NCBI RefSeq assembly: GCF_016902345.1
Contig: NZ_JACJLR010000011.1
Coordinates: 1-64,000 of the forward strand
Length of the DNA: 64,000 bases
From: Mediterraneibacter glycyrrhizinilyticus
Lineage (GTDB): Bacteria; Bacillota; Clostridia; Lachnospirales; Lachnospiraceae
Direction: 5' to 3'
The first letter of the stretch is position 1; every line of letters begins with the position of its first letter. Below are positions 1 to 7,841 of this stretch, in pieces. Made by a program: the position numbers and the translations under genes. The notes under the pieces were generated by a model, which was given only the letters and a program-made list of their open reading frames with translations, did no database searches and was not told the origin of the DNA.

Positions 1-143
1 TGGATGATCTTAAAAGGCTTCCCTATAAAAGAACCATTGGGGAGAGCAATCGACATCCAGGTAAAATCGGCACCAACATCAAGGCCGACAGAGAGGTAAG
101 AAGAAACGCTGTCAATCAATGTAAGTAATCTTTTGTAATGCAT
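1..143 (-). CDS. IS110-family transposase, N-terminal part (cut by window edge)
   Basis: The minus strand encodes 47 residues from an ATG at 143 and runs off the left edge without a stop. The stretch VGLDVGADFTWMSIALPNG is the first acidic motif of the RuvC-like DEDD catalytic domain of IS110 transposases, where the first Asp sits in a (V/I)G(I/L)DVG context. Family knowledge: these enzymes are RNA-guided DNA recombinases that move the element without terminal inverted repeats, using a bridge RNA from the element's own non-coding end. The remaining catalytic residues and the C-terminal Tnp20 domain with its serine would lie outside the window, so whether the copy is intact cannot be judged. 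Start chosen because it is the first ATG after the non-coding leader. Confidence 0.8.
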   Translation of the reverse strand, partial: MHYKRLLTLIDSVSSYLSVGLDVGADFTWMSIALPNGSFIGKPFKII

Positions 144-149
144 GATAAA

Positions 150-333
150 AATCCTTTCCGGCAGGCATCCATTTCCATAAGGCGGATACACAACCTAGCG
201 GCTTATACAGGTATAGCCTGAGGCTTCCCAACCAGCCAAACCATAAATCACCACCGAACGGACAGACAGACTTTCTAAGAGGTTTCTCCGGCGTAAGGCC
301 GGGTCCCAAGGAGGAGTCGTCAATCGCCCTGCC
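150..333 (-). ncRNA. Candidate IS110 bridge RNA
   Basis: This is the non-coding leader of the IS110 transposase gene. On the minus strand a TATAAT box lies at 345-340, which would start a transcript near 333 that reaches the transposase ATG at 143, about 185 nt, the size expected for a bridge RNA. The transcript contains a perfect hairpin CCGGC-CTTAC-GCCGG (plus coordinates about 290-304) and further partly paired segments. In IS110-group elements the bridge RNA is made from the left end upstream of the transposase and carries target-binding and donor-binding loops. The loops were not resolved here, and exact ends are inferred. A 65-codon open frame across this region is judged to be chance. 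Confidence 0.45.
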
Positions 334-463
334 TCAGTGATTATACCTCATGATCAGACTTGGTGCATCATGGAAGCCACAGACACGGTAAGGAAACAAT
401 AACTTCTGATGGAGAGAGAATCCCTCCTTCAGTTATTCATTTAGACTTTGCAACTATTAACCC

Positions 464-481
464 GTAGTCATTATTGACTAC
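464..481. promoter_or_regulatory. Dyad upstream of the ABC exporter genes
   Basis: GTAGTCA-TTAT-TGACTAC is a perfect 7-bp inverted repeat 28 bases before the ATG at 509. Its position suits an operator. YtrA-type GntR repressors, which normally precede such ABC pairs, bind TAGT-containing dyads, so this could be an operator whose regulator gene lies beyond the IS element; that is inference. Confidence 0.4.
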
Positions 482-508
482 ACCATTATTATACTAGGAG
501 GAGCAGGA

Positions 509-1195
509 ATGATACTGGAGTGTAAAGATCTGACGAAAACATTTGTGGGAAAAAGAGCGGTTTCCAATGTAAATCTGAGCCTGGAAAAGGGCAGGATATA
601 CGGGCTGCTGGGAGAAAACGGGAGCGGGAAGACGACATGGATGAAGATGATCGCAGGGCTTACGAAGCCGTCGTCAGGAGAGATCCTGTACAAAGGCCAT
701 CCGCTCTGCTGCAGGGATAAGGCGGAGATCGCCTACATGTCTACAGAGCCATTTTTCTATGATTATATGAAAGTTTCTGATGTGGGACAGTATTATGAGG
801 ATTTCTTTTCAGACTTTGACCGGGAAAAATTTACGGAGATCGTGGGTAAGATCGGGCTGGAAGACAATATGAAAGTGAGAAATCTCTCCAGCGGGATGAG
901 CGCAAAGCTTAAGATCGCAGCAACTTTGTCAAGGAAAGCGGTCCTCTGTCTTCTGGATGAGCCTCTGAACGGGATCGACTATAAGGCAAGAGAAGAAATT
1001 ATCTCCCTGATACTTGACGAGGCAGGTGAGGAGAATACTTTTGTGATCTCCACGCATCTGCTGGAAGAGGTGGAGAGTTTTGTGGATGAGGCGATATTTA
1101 TCAAGGCGGGAGAGGTGTTGAAGGTGGCAGATCTTGAACAGGAGCGGATCACCAGCGGCAGGTCTCTTGCGGACATCTATATGGACATCATGTAA
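509..1195 (+). CDS. ABC transporter ATP-binding protein
   Basis: 228 residues, the usual length of a stand-alone ABC ATPase. Visible motifs in order: Walker A GENGSGKTT (about 35-43), signature LSSGMSAK (about 131), Walker B VLCLLDEP (about 145-152) followed by the D-loop GID, and the switch histidine in STHLLEE. The N-terminus ILECKDLTKTF is typical of the YtrB/CcmA branch of exporters. It hydrolyses ATP at the membrane to drive the permease encoded 13 bases downstream. Substrate unknown: related pairs in Firmicutes respond to cell-wall antibiotics or remodel the envelope. The start has an AGGAGGAG ribosome site. A GntR regulator usually found in front of such pairs is absent; an IS110 element sits there instead. 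Confidence 0.9.
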   Translation: MILECKDLTKTFVGKRAVSNVNLSLEKGRIYGLLGENGSGKTTWMKMIAGLTKPSSGEILYKGHPLCCRDKAEIAYMSTEPFFYDYMKVSDVGQYYEDFFSDFDREKFTEIVGKIGLEDNMKVRNLSSGMSAKLKIAATLSRKAVLCLLDEPLNGIDYKAREEIISLILDEAGEENTFVISTHLLEEVESFVDEAIFIKAGEVLKVADLEQERITSGRSLADIYMDIM

Positions 1196-1208
1196 GGAGG
1201 AGGAAAAG

Positions 1209-1979
1209 ATGGGAAAACTGATAAAATACGAGTGGAGAAAACAGAGGACGTCAAGAATGGTGATCCTGATCAGTCTGGCAGCGTGCCTTGTCCTGTTTCT
1301 GGGAGGTCTGATCTTCCAAAACGATCCGGCCCTGGCTGTGGCTATCCTGCTGATGGTGTTCGGTTCCATATTTGTTCTTTTTTATACGGGGATCGAGAGT
1401 ATCCTGGTCCTTAACAGAGATCTGAAGACGAAGCAGAGCTATATGCTCTGGATGGTCCCCAGATCGGTGTGGGAGATCCTGGGAGCAAAATACATCTGCG
1501 CCTTTCTACAGATGCTGTTTGTCTTCGGGATCTTTGTTGCGGCGGCGTGCCTGTGTACTGTTGCGGCGGTGCTCAGCGGCGGGGGTATCCGGGAGCTGGT
1601 GAAAGCAGTGGAATCACTGGTGCGGTCGATGGCGAATGTGAGAGTGGACTGGGGCATGATCCTGATCGATCTGATCTGGTTTGCAGTGAGCATGCTCATT
1701 GGCTGGACAGAGGTGATCCTTGTGGGATTCCTTGCGGTCATTATATCCAGAACGGCACTGATTCGTTCAAAATTTGCGGGAGTGCTCTCCGTGGTCCTCT
1801 TCTTTGTGATCATCTTCCTGATCGAAAGAGGCATGTCCATGCTGGGGACACTTCCCTGGGGAAATGTCTCAGGGGCTGCGCCCGGGCTGGAGATCTGGCA
1901 GATTGTATATTATCTGCTGATGAGTGTGATCCTGTTTCTGGTATCCGGGTGGCTGTCGGAGAAAAAACTCAGTGTATAG
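1209..1979 (+). CDS. ABC transporter permease, ABC-2 type
   Basis: 256 residues with about six hydrophobic segments (roughly 18-38, 44-65, 105-130, 155-180, 190-212, 230-250), the fold of ABC-2 type exporter permeases. It follows the ATPase by 13 bases with an AGGAGGAAAAG ribosome site, which decides this ATG over an in-frame upstream start that lies inside the ATPase gene. The N-terminus MGKLIKYEWRKQ, a short amphipathic helix leading into the first membrane segment, is typical of the family. It forms the membrane channel for the ATPase encoded at 509-1195. Substrate not predictable. It ends 24 bases before the convergent pseudouridine synthase, with no separate terminator seen. Confidence 0.8.
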   Translation: MGKLIKYEWRKQRTSRMVILISLAACLVLFLGGLIFQNDPALAVAILLMVFGSIFVLFYTGIESILVLNRDLKTKQSYMLWMVPRSVWEILGAKYICAFLQMLFVFGIFVAAACLCTVAAVLSGGGIRELVKAVESLVRSMANVRVDWGMILIDLIWFAVSMLIGWTEVILVGFLAVIISRTALIRSKFAGVLSVVLFFVIIFLIERGMSMLGTLPWGNVSGAAPGLEIWQIVYYLLMSVILFLVSGWLSEKKLSV

Positions 1980-2003
1980 GCGCTACGGGGAGGCTGTCTT
2001 CGG

Positions 2004-2897
2004 TCAGTATTTCGGAAAGAAGGCTGACATATCCACCGGAAGCAGCGCTGTAAATTCCATATTTTCTCCGGTAATGGGATGGCGGAAGCTTAACCGGTGG
2101 GAGTGGAGCGCCTGGCGGGAGATGAACTCCATGTCAGGATTATAGAGATAATCTCCGATAAGGGGATGACCGATATATTTCATATGAACACGGATCTGAT
2201 GGGTACGGCCTGTCTCGAGAATGAGAGAGACAAGGCTGTGCCCGTTTTCTTCTTTTACCACACGGTAGTGGGTGACCGCGTTTTCCCCGTGTTCCTGATC
2301 GATCTTCCGCTCGATCAGGGAAGTTCCTGCCCGTCCGATGGGCGCGCTGATCGTACCCTCCGGCGGTGTGATGCTGCCTCTCACTATGGCGAGATATTCT
2401 CTTGTGACTTCGTGGCGTACTGCCATGCCGGAGAGGATACTGGAACTGACCATGTGCTTGGCGATCACAGTCAGACCGGAGGTGTCCCGGTCCAAACGGT
2501 TTGTACACCGGAAGATGAAAGGCTTTCCCTGCTGCTCATAATAATACATGAGCGCGTTCGCAAGGGAATTCCGGTAATTGTTAAGAGACGGATGGGTGGG
2601 CATCCCTGCTGGCTTGTTGACGACGATCAGATCCTCGTCCTCGTAAACGATATCCAGGGGGAGAGCTGCCGGTGGGATGTTGGGAGAGGACTCGTTTTCC
2701 TGGATATGTACTGCGAGCACGTCTCCCTCAGAGAGCGGAGTTCTCATATAGGACCAGATCCCGTTGATGAGAATACTCTCGGGCATTTTTTTGAGCTGGG
2801 TCAGGTTCTGGTAGGAATATCCCTTTCTGCGCAGGAATTGTTCGATGCGGAGATTGTTTTCTGTATTTTTAATGGTGTACGTGATGATTCGGTCCAT
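2004..2897 (-). CDS. RluA-family pseudouridine synthase
   Basis: 297 residues. An S4-like RNA-binding segment (about 14-65, with LRIEQFLRRKG and SILINGI) precedes the catalytic domain. The family motif appears as NRLDRDTSG (133-141) with catalytic Asp136, and RTHQIRVHMKYIGHPLIGD (about 231-249) is the second conserved block. Enzymes of this family turn uridines of 23S rRNA or tRNA into pseudouridine; which site cannot be told from sequence, since RluA, RluC and RluD members are similar. The start has an AAAGG ribosome site. The gene is alone on the minus strand, convergent with the ABC genes, and its upstream side carries a hairpin repeat at 2940-3016. Confidence 0.9.
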   Translation of the reverse strand: MDRIITYTIKNTENNLRIEQFLRRKGYSYQNLTQLKKMPESILINGIWSYMRTPLSEGDVLAVHIQENESSPNIPPAALPLDIVYEDEDLIVVNKPAGMPTHPSLNNYRNSLANALMYYYEQQGKPFIFRCTNRLDRDTSGLTVIAKHMVSSSILSGMAVRHEVTREYLAIVRGSITPPEGTISAPIGRAGTSLIERKIDQEHGENAVTHYRVVKEENGHSLVSLILETGRTHQIRVHMKYIGHPLIGDYLYNPDMEFISRQALHSHRLSFRHPITGENMEFTALLPVDMSAFFPKY

Positions 2898-2939
2898 GGG
2901 ATGCCTTTCTGTCTAAATATTCTGAAAATGCTTTTAATT

Positions 2940-3016
2940 GGTGCCGTGTACTTTTGAAAAAGTGTCAGGCACCTGTTGAAAAGGTGTCAGGTACTTTTTC
3001 AAAAGTACCTGACACC
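2940..3016. repeat. Double copy of the GGTGCC hairpin repeat
   Basis: Two hairpins in tandem. The first (2940-2973) pairs GGTGCCGTGTACTT imperfectly with AAGTGTCAGGCACC. The second is a perfect 16-bp stem, GGTGTCAGGTACTTTT (2983-2998) with its complement at 3001-3016. The left arm of the first matches hairpins at 15100, 18016, 26862 and 36815. They lie between the divergent genes at 2897 and 3139, so they are not a simple terminator here. Confidence 0.8.
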
Positions 3017-3047
3017 TATGAATCATATCACATTATCTTGAAATAGT

Positions 3048-3100
3048 GACATGTTTCTGGAAATTTTATCATGTCTCTTTGTAACCGTTTTTCCTATAAT
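3048..3100 (+). promoter_or_regulatory. Promoter and possible operator of the sugar ABC operon
   Basis: A TATAAT box lies at 3095-3100, 38 bases before the start codon. No good -35 box stands 17 bases upstream; instead an inverted repeat GACATG (3048-3053), 16 bases, CATGTC (3070-3075) covers that place. That layout suits an activator-dependent promoter, plausibly used by the YesN-like regulator encoded at 7961. The regulator link is inference. Confidence 0.45.
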
Positions 3101-3138
3101 GATCACAACAAAGATAAAACAAAAAGGAGGAATGTTTT

Positions 3139-4485
3139 ATGAAGAAGAAAAGAGTGCTTGCATTTGTACTGGCAGCGGCGATGGTTGGAGGACTGGTGAC
3201 AGGCTGCGGCAGTTCAGGCAGTTCGGATGGAGGAAGCAGTTCATCTGACAGCAGTGAAGCGACAGGAAAGGTTTATTACCTGAATTTCAAGCCGGAACAG
3301 GCTGACCAGTGGGTAGAGCTTGCTGAGCAGTACACAGAGGAGACCGGGGTGCAGGTTGATGTGCAGACGGCGGCTTCCGGCACATATGAGTCACAGCTGA
3401 AGTCAGAGATGGCAAAGGATGAGGCGCCGACGCTGTTCCAGGTAAACGGTCCGGTTGGACTTGCAACATGGAAGGATTACTGCTATGACCTGTCAGACAG
3501 TGCGGTATACAAAGATATATCCAGTGACGACTATGTGCTGAAAGACGGAGATCAGGTGCTGGGCATCGCATATGTGATCGAGACATACGGACTGATCTAT
3601 AACAAAGCGATCCTGAACGACTATTTCGAGGCAGACTGGTCTACGGTAAAATCTATTGATGAGCTGAACAACTTCGAAGCGCTCAAGACCGTGGCAGAAG
3701 AGATCCAGGCACACAAAGATGATCTTGGAGTAGAAGGGGCGTTCACATCTGCAGGAATGGATTCTTCCTCAGACTGGAGGTTCAAGACACATCTTGCGAA
3801 CCTGCCGATCTACTATGAGTACAAAGACAAAGGCATCACATCCACAGATGCGATCGAAGGCACATACCTTGACAACTACAAACAGGTATGGGATCTGTAC
3901 ATCAACAACTCAACCTGTGAGCCGTCCATGATCTCCTCCAAGACAGGCGAGGACGCGGCATCCGAGTTCGCTCTGGGCGAGGCAGTGTTCTATCAGAACG
4001 GTACATGGGCTTACAATGACATCAAAGATAATGAAGTGGCAGACGAAGACCTCGGCATGCTCCCGATCTACATCGGTGCTGACGGAGAGGAAGATCAGGG
4101 ACTCTGCACAGGTTCTGAGAACTACTGGTGTGTAAATAAGAACGCATCAGAGGAAGATATCCAGGCAACACTTGACTTTATGCAGTGGGTAGTTGAGAGC
4201 GATACAGGACGCGACATGCTGGCAAATCAGATGGGATTTGTGACACCGTTCACAACATTCTCAGATTACCTTCCGTCCAATCCGCTGGTGCAGGCGAACG
4301 AAGAGTACAATGAAGCAGGCAAGACTCCTGTAAGCTGGAACTTCACGACAATGCCGTCTGAGAACTGGAAGAACAACGTAGGAAGCGCACTTCTTGAGTA
4401 TGCACAGGGAACAGGAGACTGGGACGGCGTTGTGACAGCATTCGTAGACGGATGGGCAACAGAGTACGCAGCAGCAAACGAATAA
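3139..4485 (+). CDS. Sugar ABC transporter substrate-binding lipoprotein
   Basis: 448 residues. A lipoprotein signal peptide ends in LVTGC with the lipid-bearing Cys23, followed by a Ser/Gly-rich tether (24-40). The mature part follows the family 1 (MalE-like) binding-protein pattern, with EQYTEETGVQVDV (about 64-76) and repeated Trp/Tyr residues likely to stack on sugar. It captures a carbohydrate outside the membrane and hands it to the two permeases that follow. The substrate is unknown; no glycosidase is attached to the operon. Start backed by AAAGGAGG. The 100-base gap to the next gene contains a hairpin (4534-4566) that would leave this gene more abundantly expressed, as is usual for binding proteins. 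Confidence 0.92.
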   Translation: MKKKRVLAFVLAAAMVGGLVTGCGSSGSSDGGSSSSDSSEATGKVYYLNFKPEQADQWVELAEQYTEETGVQVDVQTAASGTYESQLKSEMAKDEAPTLFQVNGPVGLATWKDYCYDLSDSAVYKDISSDDYVLKDGDQVLGIAYVIETYGLIYNKAILNDYFEADWSTVKSIDELNNFEALKTVAEEIQAHKDDLGVEGAFTSAGMDSSSDWRFKTHLANLPIYYEYKDKGITSTDAIEGTYLDNYKQVWDLYINNSTCEPSMISSKTGEDAASEFALGEAVFYQNGTWAYNDIKDNEVADEDLGMLPIYIGADGEEDQGLCTGSENYWCVNKNASEEDIQATLDFMQWVVESDTGRDMLANQMGFVTPFTTFSDYLPSNPLVQANEEYNEAGKTPVSWNFTTMPSENWKNNVGSALLEYAQGTGDWDGVVTAFVDGWATEYAAANE

Positions 4486-4533
4486 TGATAATATAAGGAA
4501 ATTTTATGGGATTTCCTCCTAAAGGTTTCGAGA

Positions 4534-4566
4534 AAAGGGCTCCGGCAGTTTCTGGCGGAGCTCTTT
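4534..4566 (+). terminator. Intra-operon attenuating hairpin
   Basis: AAAGGGCTCCG (4534-4544) pairs with CGGAGCTCTTT (4556-4566) with one G-U pair. There is no long T-run, so it probably reduces rather than stops transcription between the binding protein and the permeases. Confidence 0.5.
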
Positions 4567-4585
4567 GCAGGAAGGAGAGGGAAAC

Positions 4586-5428
4586 ATGCAGAAAGCAATA
4601 AAGAAATATTTTCCGATCTTTGTACTCCCTACGATGATCGCGTTCGTGATCGGATTTCTGGCTCCGTTTATCCTGGGGATCTATCTTTCATTTTGTGATT
4701 TCACGACTGTAACGGATGCAGAATTCATCGGGATCGATAATTATCTGAAAATACTGGGGGACAAAGAATTTATCCATTCGCTTTGGTATACGGCGCTCTT
4801 TACGCTTGTCACGGTCATCCTGATCAATGTACTTGCCTTTGCAGTAGCGCTGCTGCTGACAAAAGGGATCCGGGGAACAAATATATTCCGTACCGTGTTT
4901 TTCATGCCGAACCTGATCGGCGGCATCGTGCTTGGCTATGTATGGCAGCTTCTCTTAAACGGAGTGCTTGCCAATTTCGAGAGGACGCTGACCTATTCCG
5001 AATGGTTTGGATTCTGGGGACTTGTCATCCTGATGCTCTGGCAGCAGGTGGGGTATATGATGATCATCTATATTTCCGGGATCCAGAACATCCCGGGAGA
5101 ACTGATCGAGGCGGCAAAGATCGACGGGGCAAAGCCGTCGCAGATCCTGCGTCACGTGACGATCCCCATGGTCATGCCGTCCATCACGATCTGTACATTC
5201 CTGACACTGACAAACGGCTTCAAGCTGTTTGACCAGAACCTTGCGCTGACCAACGGTGCTCCGTCCAAGATGTCCGAGCTGCTCGCGCTGAACATCTATA
5301 ATACGTTCTACGGCAGAGCCGGATGGGAAGGCGTCGGACAGGCGAAGGCAGTCATATTCTTTATCATTGTAGGAGCGATCGCACTGATCCAGAACAAGCT
5401 CACTACTTCTAAGGAGGTGCAGCAGTAA
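4586..5428 (+). CDS. Sugar ABC transporter permease (MalF/UgpA-like)
   Basis: 280 residues with six membrane segments. The cytoplasmic EAA loop, which docks the ATPase, reads ELIEAAKIDGAKPSQILRHV (about 172-191). It forms the channel with the product of the next gene. ATG at 4586 chosen for its GGAAGGAGAGGG ribosome site; an upstream in-frame TTG lacks one. Its stop overlaps the next start (TAATG). No ATPase gene is present in the operon; in Firmicutes such transporters commonly borrow a shared MsmK-type ATPase encoded elsewhere, which is the likely case here. Confidence 0.92.
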   Translation: MQKAIKKYFPIFVLPTMIAFVIGFLAPFILGIYLSFCDFTTVTDAEFIGIDNYLKILGDKEFIHSLWYTALFTLVTVILINVLAFAVALLLTKGIRGTNIFRTVFFMPNLIGGIVLGYVWQLLLNGVLANFERTLTYSEWFGFWGLVILMLWQQVGYMMIIYISGIQNIPGELIEAAKIDGAKPSQILRHVTIPMVMPSITICTFLTLTNGFKLFDQNLALTNGAPSKMSELLALNIYNTFYGRAGWEGVGQAKAVIFFIIVGAIALIQNKLTTSKEVQQ

Positions 5429-6267
5429 TGGGAGCAAGAAAAGCAAAACACGGCTGGCCGTTGACCATATTTTTTACGATCGTAAGCCTCCTGTATATGT
5501 ATCCGATCGTGCTGGTCTTCATTAATTCGTTTAAAAAGAAAGCATATATCAGCAAATACCCGTTTAAGATCCCGACCGGAAATATGTTCGTGGGGCTTGA
5601 GAACTACATTCGGGGAATCGAGCAGACCGGGCTGGTCGAAGCGTTCGGGTGGAGCATCTTTATCACAGTATTTTCTGTGGCTGCGATCATCCTCTGCTGT
5701 TCCATGTGTGCGTGGTACATCAGCCGTGTACATACAAAAGTGACGAAAGCAATTTATATCCTTTGCCTGTTCGCCATGATCGTGCCGTTCCAGATGGAGA
5801 TGTACACGCTGTCAAAGATCGCGAACATGCTCCATATGGGAAATCCCTGGGGGATCGTCATCATCTATCTGGGATTCGGTGCAGGCCTTTCGGTCTTCAT
5901 GTTTACGGGATTTATGAAATCCATCCCACTGGAGATTGAGGAGGCGGCGATGATCGACGGATGTACGCCGCTCCAGACATTCTTCCGGGTGGTCATGCCA
6001 ATCGCAAAACCGACCTGCATCACGGTGGTGATCCTGCAGGCAATGTGGATATGGAACGATTACCTTCTGCCGTCCCTTGTGCTGGATCAGAGAAAATACA
6101 AGACGATCCCGATGGCAGTACAGTACCTAAAAGGCGGCTACGGCTCCGTTGATATGGGAGCCATGATGGGAACGCTGGTGCTGGCGATCGTACCGATCAT
6201 CATCTTCTACCTGTTCTGCCAGAGATATATCATCGAAGGCGTTGTGGCAGGCGCTGTCAAAGGGTAG
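5428..6267 (+). CDS. Sugar ABC transporter permease (MalG/UgpE-like)
   Basis: 279 residues, six membrane segments. The EAA loop is EIEEAAMIDGCTPLQTFFRV (about 171-190), the MalG-type form. The gene starts inside the stop codon of the first permease (one-base overlap), so the two subunits are translationally coupled, as expected for a heterodimer. It is the last gene of the operon; a strong hairpin at 6338-6405 follows. Substrate specificity is not visible, though the YesMN-type regulators and second binding protein at 7961-12880 suggest an oligosaccharide. Confidence 0.92.
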   Translation: MGARKAKHGWPLTIFFTIVSLLYMYPIVLVFINSFKKKAYISKYPFKIPTGNMFVGLENYIRGIEQTGLVEAFGWSIFITVFSVAAIILCCSMCAWYISRVHTKVTKAIYILCLFAMIVPFQMEMYTLSKIANMLHMGNPWGIVIIYLGFGAGLSVFMFTGFMKSIPLEIEEAAMIDGCTPLQTFFRVVMPIAKPTCITVVILQAMWIWNDYLLPSLVLDQRKYKTIPMAVQYLKGGYGSVDMGAMMGTLVLAIVPIIIFYLFCQRYIIEGVVAGAVKG

Positions 6268-6337
6268 GGTGGAAAGGGGACGAAGCCGGCGCGCCGTGCT
6301 GCATCGGTGTGCGGCGCCCGCTTCCTCAGCCTTTTTG

Positions 6338-6405
6338 GAAAATGATAAAGCCGGGTCAGACACTCGTCCAGTGGGACTTCTGTCTGACCCGGCTTAACCA
6401 TTTTC
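6338..6405. terminator. Long palindromic terminator after the ABC operon
   Basis: AAGCCGGGTCAGACA (6348-6362) and its exact complement (6381-6395) form a 15-bp stem with an 18-base loop. Outside a 3-base gap on each side GAAAATG (6338-6344) pairs with CATTTTC (6399-6405), extending the stem. There is no adjacent T-run on the plus strand. Confidence 0.6.
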
Positions 6406-6711
6406 ACAAAATGTCTTCGTCTGCTCCTGCGAAACGCACCCCTCATGCAGCACAGCACGCCGGCTTCTCGGCTTTCCAGGCCGGGAGGGGGTTCTGCGCC
6501 GGGGGCGCAGAACCGTGTCCGGGGGACGCTGCGCTGCCCCGGACATGAGCAAGAAAAGCGCAGCCACAGAAGGCTGCTCCGATCGGAACAAAGAAGTTTT
6601 TCTCTTCCCGGCCGGAGGCCCCAGGAAGGCAGCTCCCGGCAGCGCTTTGAGCAGCCGGGACCGCCTCCTTCCGTCCACCCCTCCCCAATACCTTCCGGCC
6701 GGAACAGCCCA
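6406..6711. other. GC-rich non-coding region with tandem hairpins
   Basis: No convincing gene; short open frames exist on both strands only because stops are rare in such GC-rich sequence. Two strong adjacent hairpins are visible: GGTTCTGCGCC / GGCGCAGAACC (6490-6514, three-base loop) and GTCCGGGG / CCCCGGAC (6517-6544). Base composition is clearly richer in G and C than flanking genes. It could be a structured RNA or a repetitive element; I see nothing that decides. Confidence 0.5.
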
Positions 6712-6842
6712 GCCGTGGAGGGGTGTCACGTACAGACCGTAGAACAGCGCCGGCACTTAGAGCGCGTCCTTTGCGCTCTTACGTGTCCGCTGCGCTGCTT
6801 CTCCGAGCGGGAGCGGGTCTGCTAGAGACACCCCTCCACGGC
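6712..6842. repeat. GC-rich element with 16-bp inverted ends
   Basis: GCCGTGGAGGGGTGTC (6712-6727) is exactly complementary to 6827-6842. Further pairs continue outward (CTTCCGG at 6692, CCGGAAG at 6847) and inward (AGACC / GGTCT), and a small hairpin AGAGCGC / GCGCTCT lies at 6759-6779. The whole folds as one long stem-loop. It overlaps the 3' end of the DUF89 gene, which gains a tail there. A MITE-like or structured-RNA element is the likeliest reading. Confidence 0.5.
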
Positions 6843-7719
6843 GTGCCCGGAAGATGCGGTCCTCCCGGGAGAAGACCGATGCATACCGTTCCAGCCCGAA
6901 TCTGCGGACGAAGAGTTCGCATTTGCACAGAAAGAGATAATAGGGATTCAGCCCTTCACCGTACAGGCTCTCAAAATTTCCCTGCCCTTTTGAGATGATC
7001 ACATCAGCTTCCAGCAGGACACGGCGTGCCTCGGGGCTCAGTTCTGAGAGGACTGTTCCGGGTGCGGCGTTCCCGTTTCCGATGCAGGGGATGAGCCCGG
7101 TCAGCCCGACTGCCTTAGCATCCTCCATGGTGGCGTCGTTGATCACGTTCTGTCCTCTTACGATGGCGGTGATCTTAAGATCAGGGAACTCCTCTTTGAG
7201 ATGGCGGATGAAGATCTTATCCAGAACGATCTCCCCACAGTTGTCGGTCAGGCAGACAAGAGTGTCTGCACTGCGAAGGTCAGAGAGAAAAGCCTGGTAT
7301 TCTTCCTCCGGTACATTTTCGCCGGCTGCTTTTTCCAGAAGAGAACCCAGTACGGTCTTGTCTACATTTTCCACGGCGGAGAAATCAATATAATTTCCGG
7401 CACAGACATACTTGATACATTCTCTCAAAGGATCCTCCGAGTCACGGATCCGTCGTTCGATCTCCTCTTCCATACTGAGAAGCAGGTCGTTATACAGCTT
7501 TTTCTGTGCGGAGAAATCTTCGGTCTGCCCCCAGAACTGTCGGTGCAGAGTGTCGATCTTTTCCGCCAGGGACGGCGCGGATGCGGACTGCCCGTTTTGA
7601 TACAGGATCCCGAGTACCTGGTGCATATATTCGGATTTCTTTTCTTCGTCAGGGAACTGACGGATGAGCTTCTCCTGCTTTGAGATGAGACAGGAGATGC
7701 ACATGGAACTTGCACGCAT
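6757..7719 (-). CDS. DUF89 / ARMT1-like metal-dependent phosphatase
   Basis: 320 residues. MCISC at the N-terminus (6-10), the metal-site motif TDNCGEIVLDK (about 157-167), RGQNVINDATMEDA (about 188-201) and KGQGNFESL (about 244-252) are hallmarks of DUF89 proteins, a family described as damage-control phosphatases that hydrolyse abnormal sugar phosphates or related metabolites. Members usually run to about 285-290 residues and end near the ERFG-type segment (here RRFGLERYAS). This copy carries about 30 extra Arg/Ala-rich residues, all encoded by the GC-rich inverted-repeat element at 6712-6842, so the tail looks acquired. Start has an AAAGGA ribosome site. It stands alone, between the sugar ABC operon and the two-component genes. 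Confidence 0.8.
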   Translation of the reverse strand: MRASSMCISCLISKQEKLIRQFPDEEKKSEYMHQVLGILYQNGQSASAPSLAEKIDTLHRQFWGQTEDFSAQKKLYNDLLLSMEEEIERRIRDSEDPLRECIKYVCAGNYIDFSAVENVDKTVLGSLLEKAAGENVPEEEYQAFLSDLRSADTLVCLTDNCGEIVLDKIFIRHLKEEFPDLKITAIVRGQNVINDATMEDAKAVGLTGLIPCIGNGNAAPGTVLSELSPEARRVLLEADVIISKGQGNFESLYGEGLNPYYLFLCKCELFVRRFGLERYASVFSREDRIFRARRGGVSLADPLPLGEAAQRTRKSAKDAL

Positions 7720-7841
7720 GAAATATCACATTCCTTTCTTTCTTGCAGAGTATAGCTTATTATACCAACTGTCACAGGGTTTTTGAATACTGTATATTAA
7801 ACCTATACTGCAGGGCGGATATTGACGGAGTGTGCCTGAAT

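Larger units (their letters stand above)
1..462 (-). mobile_element. IS110-family insertion sequence, left-end part
   Basis: Transposase N-terminus (1-143) plus a non-coding left end. The outer boundary is not visible because IS110 elements lack terminal inverted repeats; it is placed just before the dyad at 464-481, which seems to belong to the next gene, but could be tens of bases further in. The 144-508 stretch holds no other gene that I can support. Confidence 0.45.

Noticed and set aside
112-309. 65-codon minus-strand open frame next to the IS110 transposase
   Set aside because: It lies in the non-coding left end of the element, overlaps the transposase start in another frame, has no ribosome site, and fits better as bridge-RNA sequence.
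6309-6830. Several small open frames on both strands in the GC-rich region
   Set aside because: They exist because stop codons are rare in GC-rich DNA; the frames overlap hairpins and one another and have no ribosome sites.
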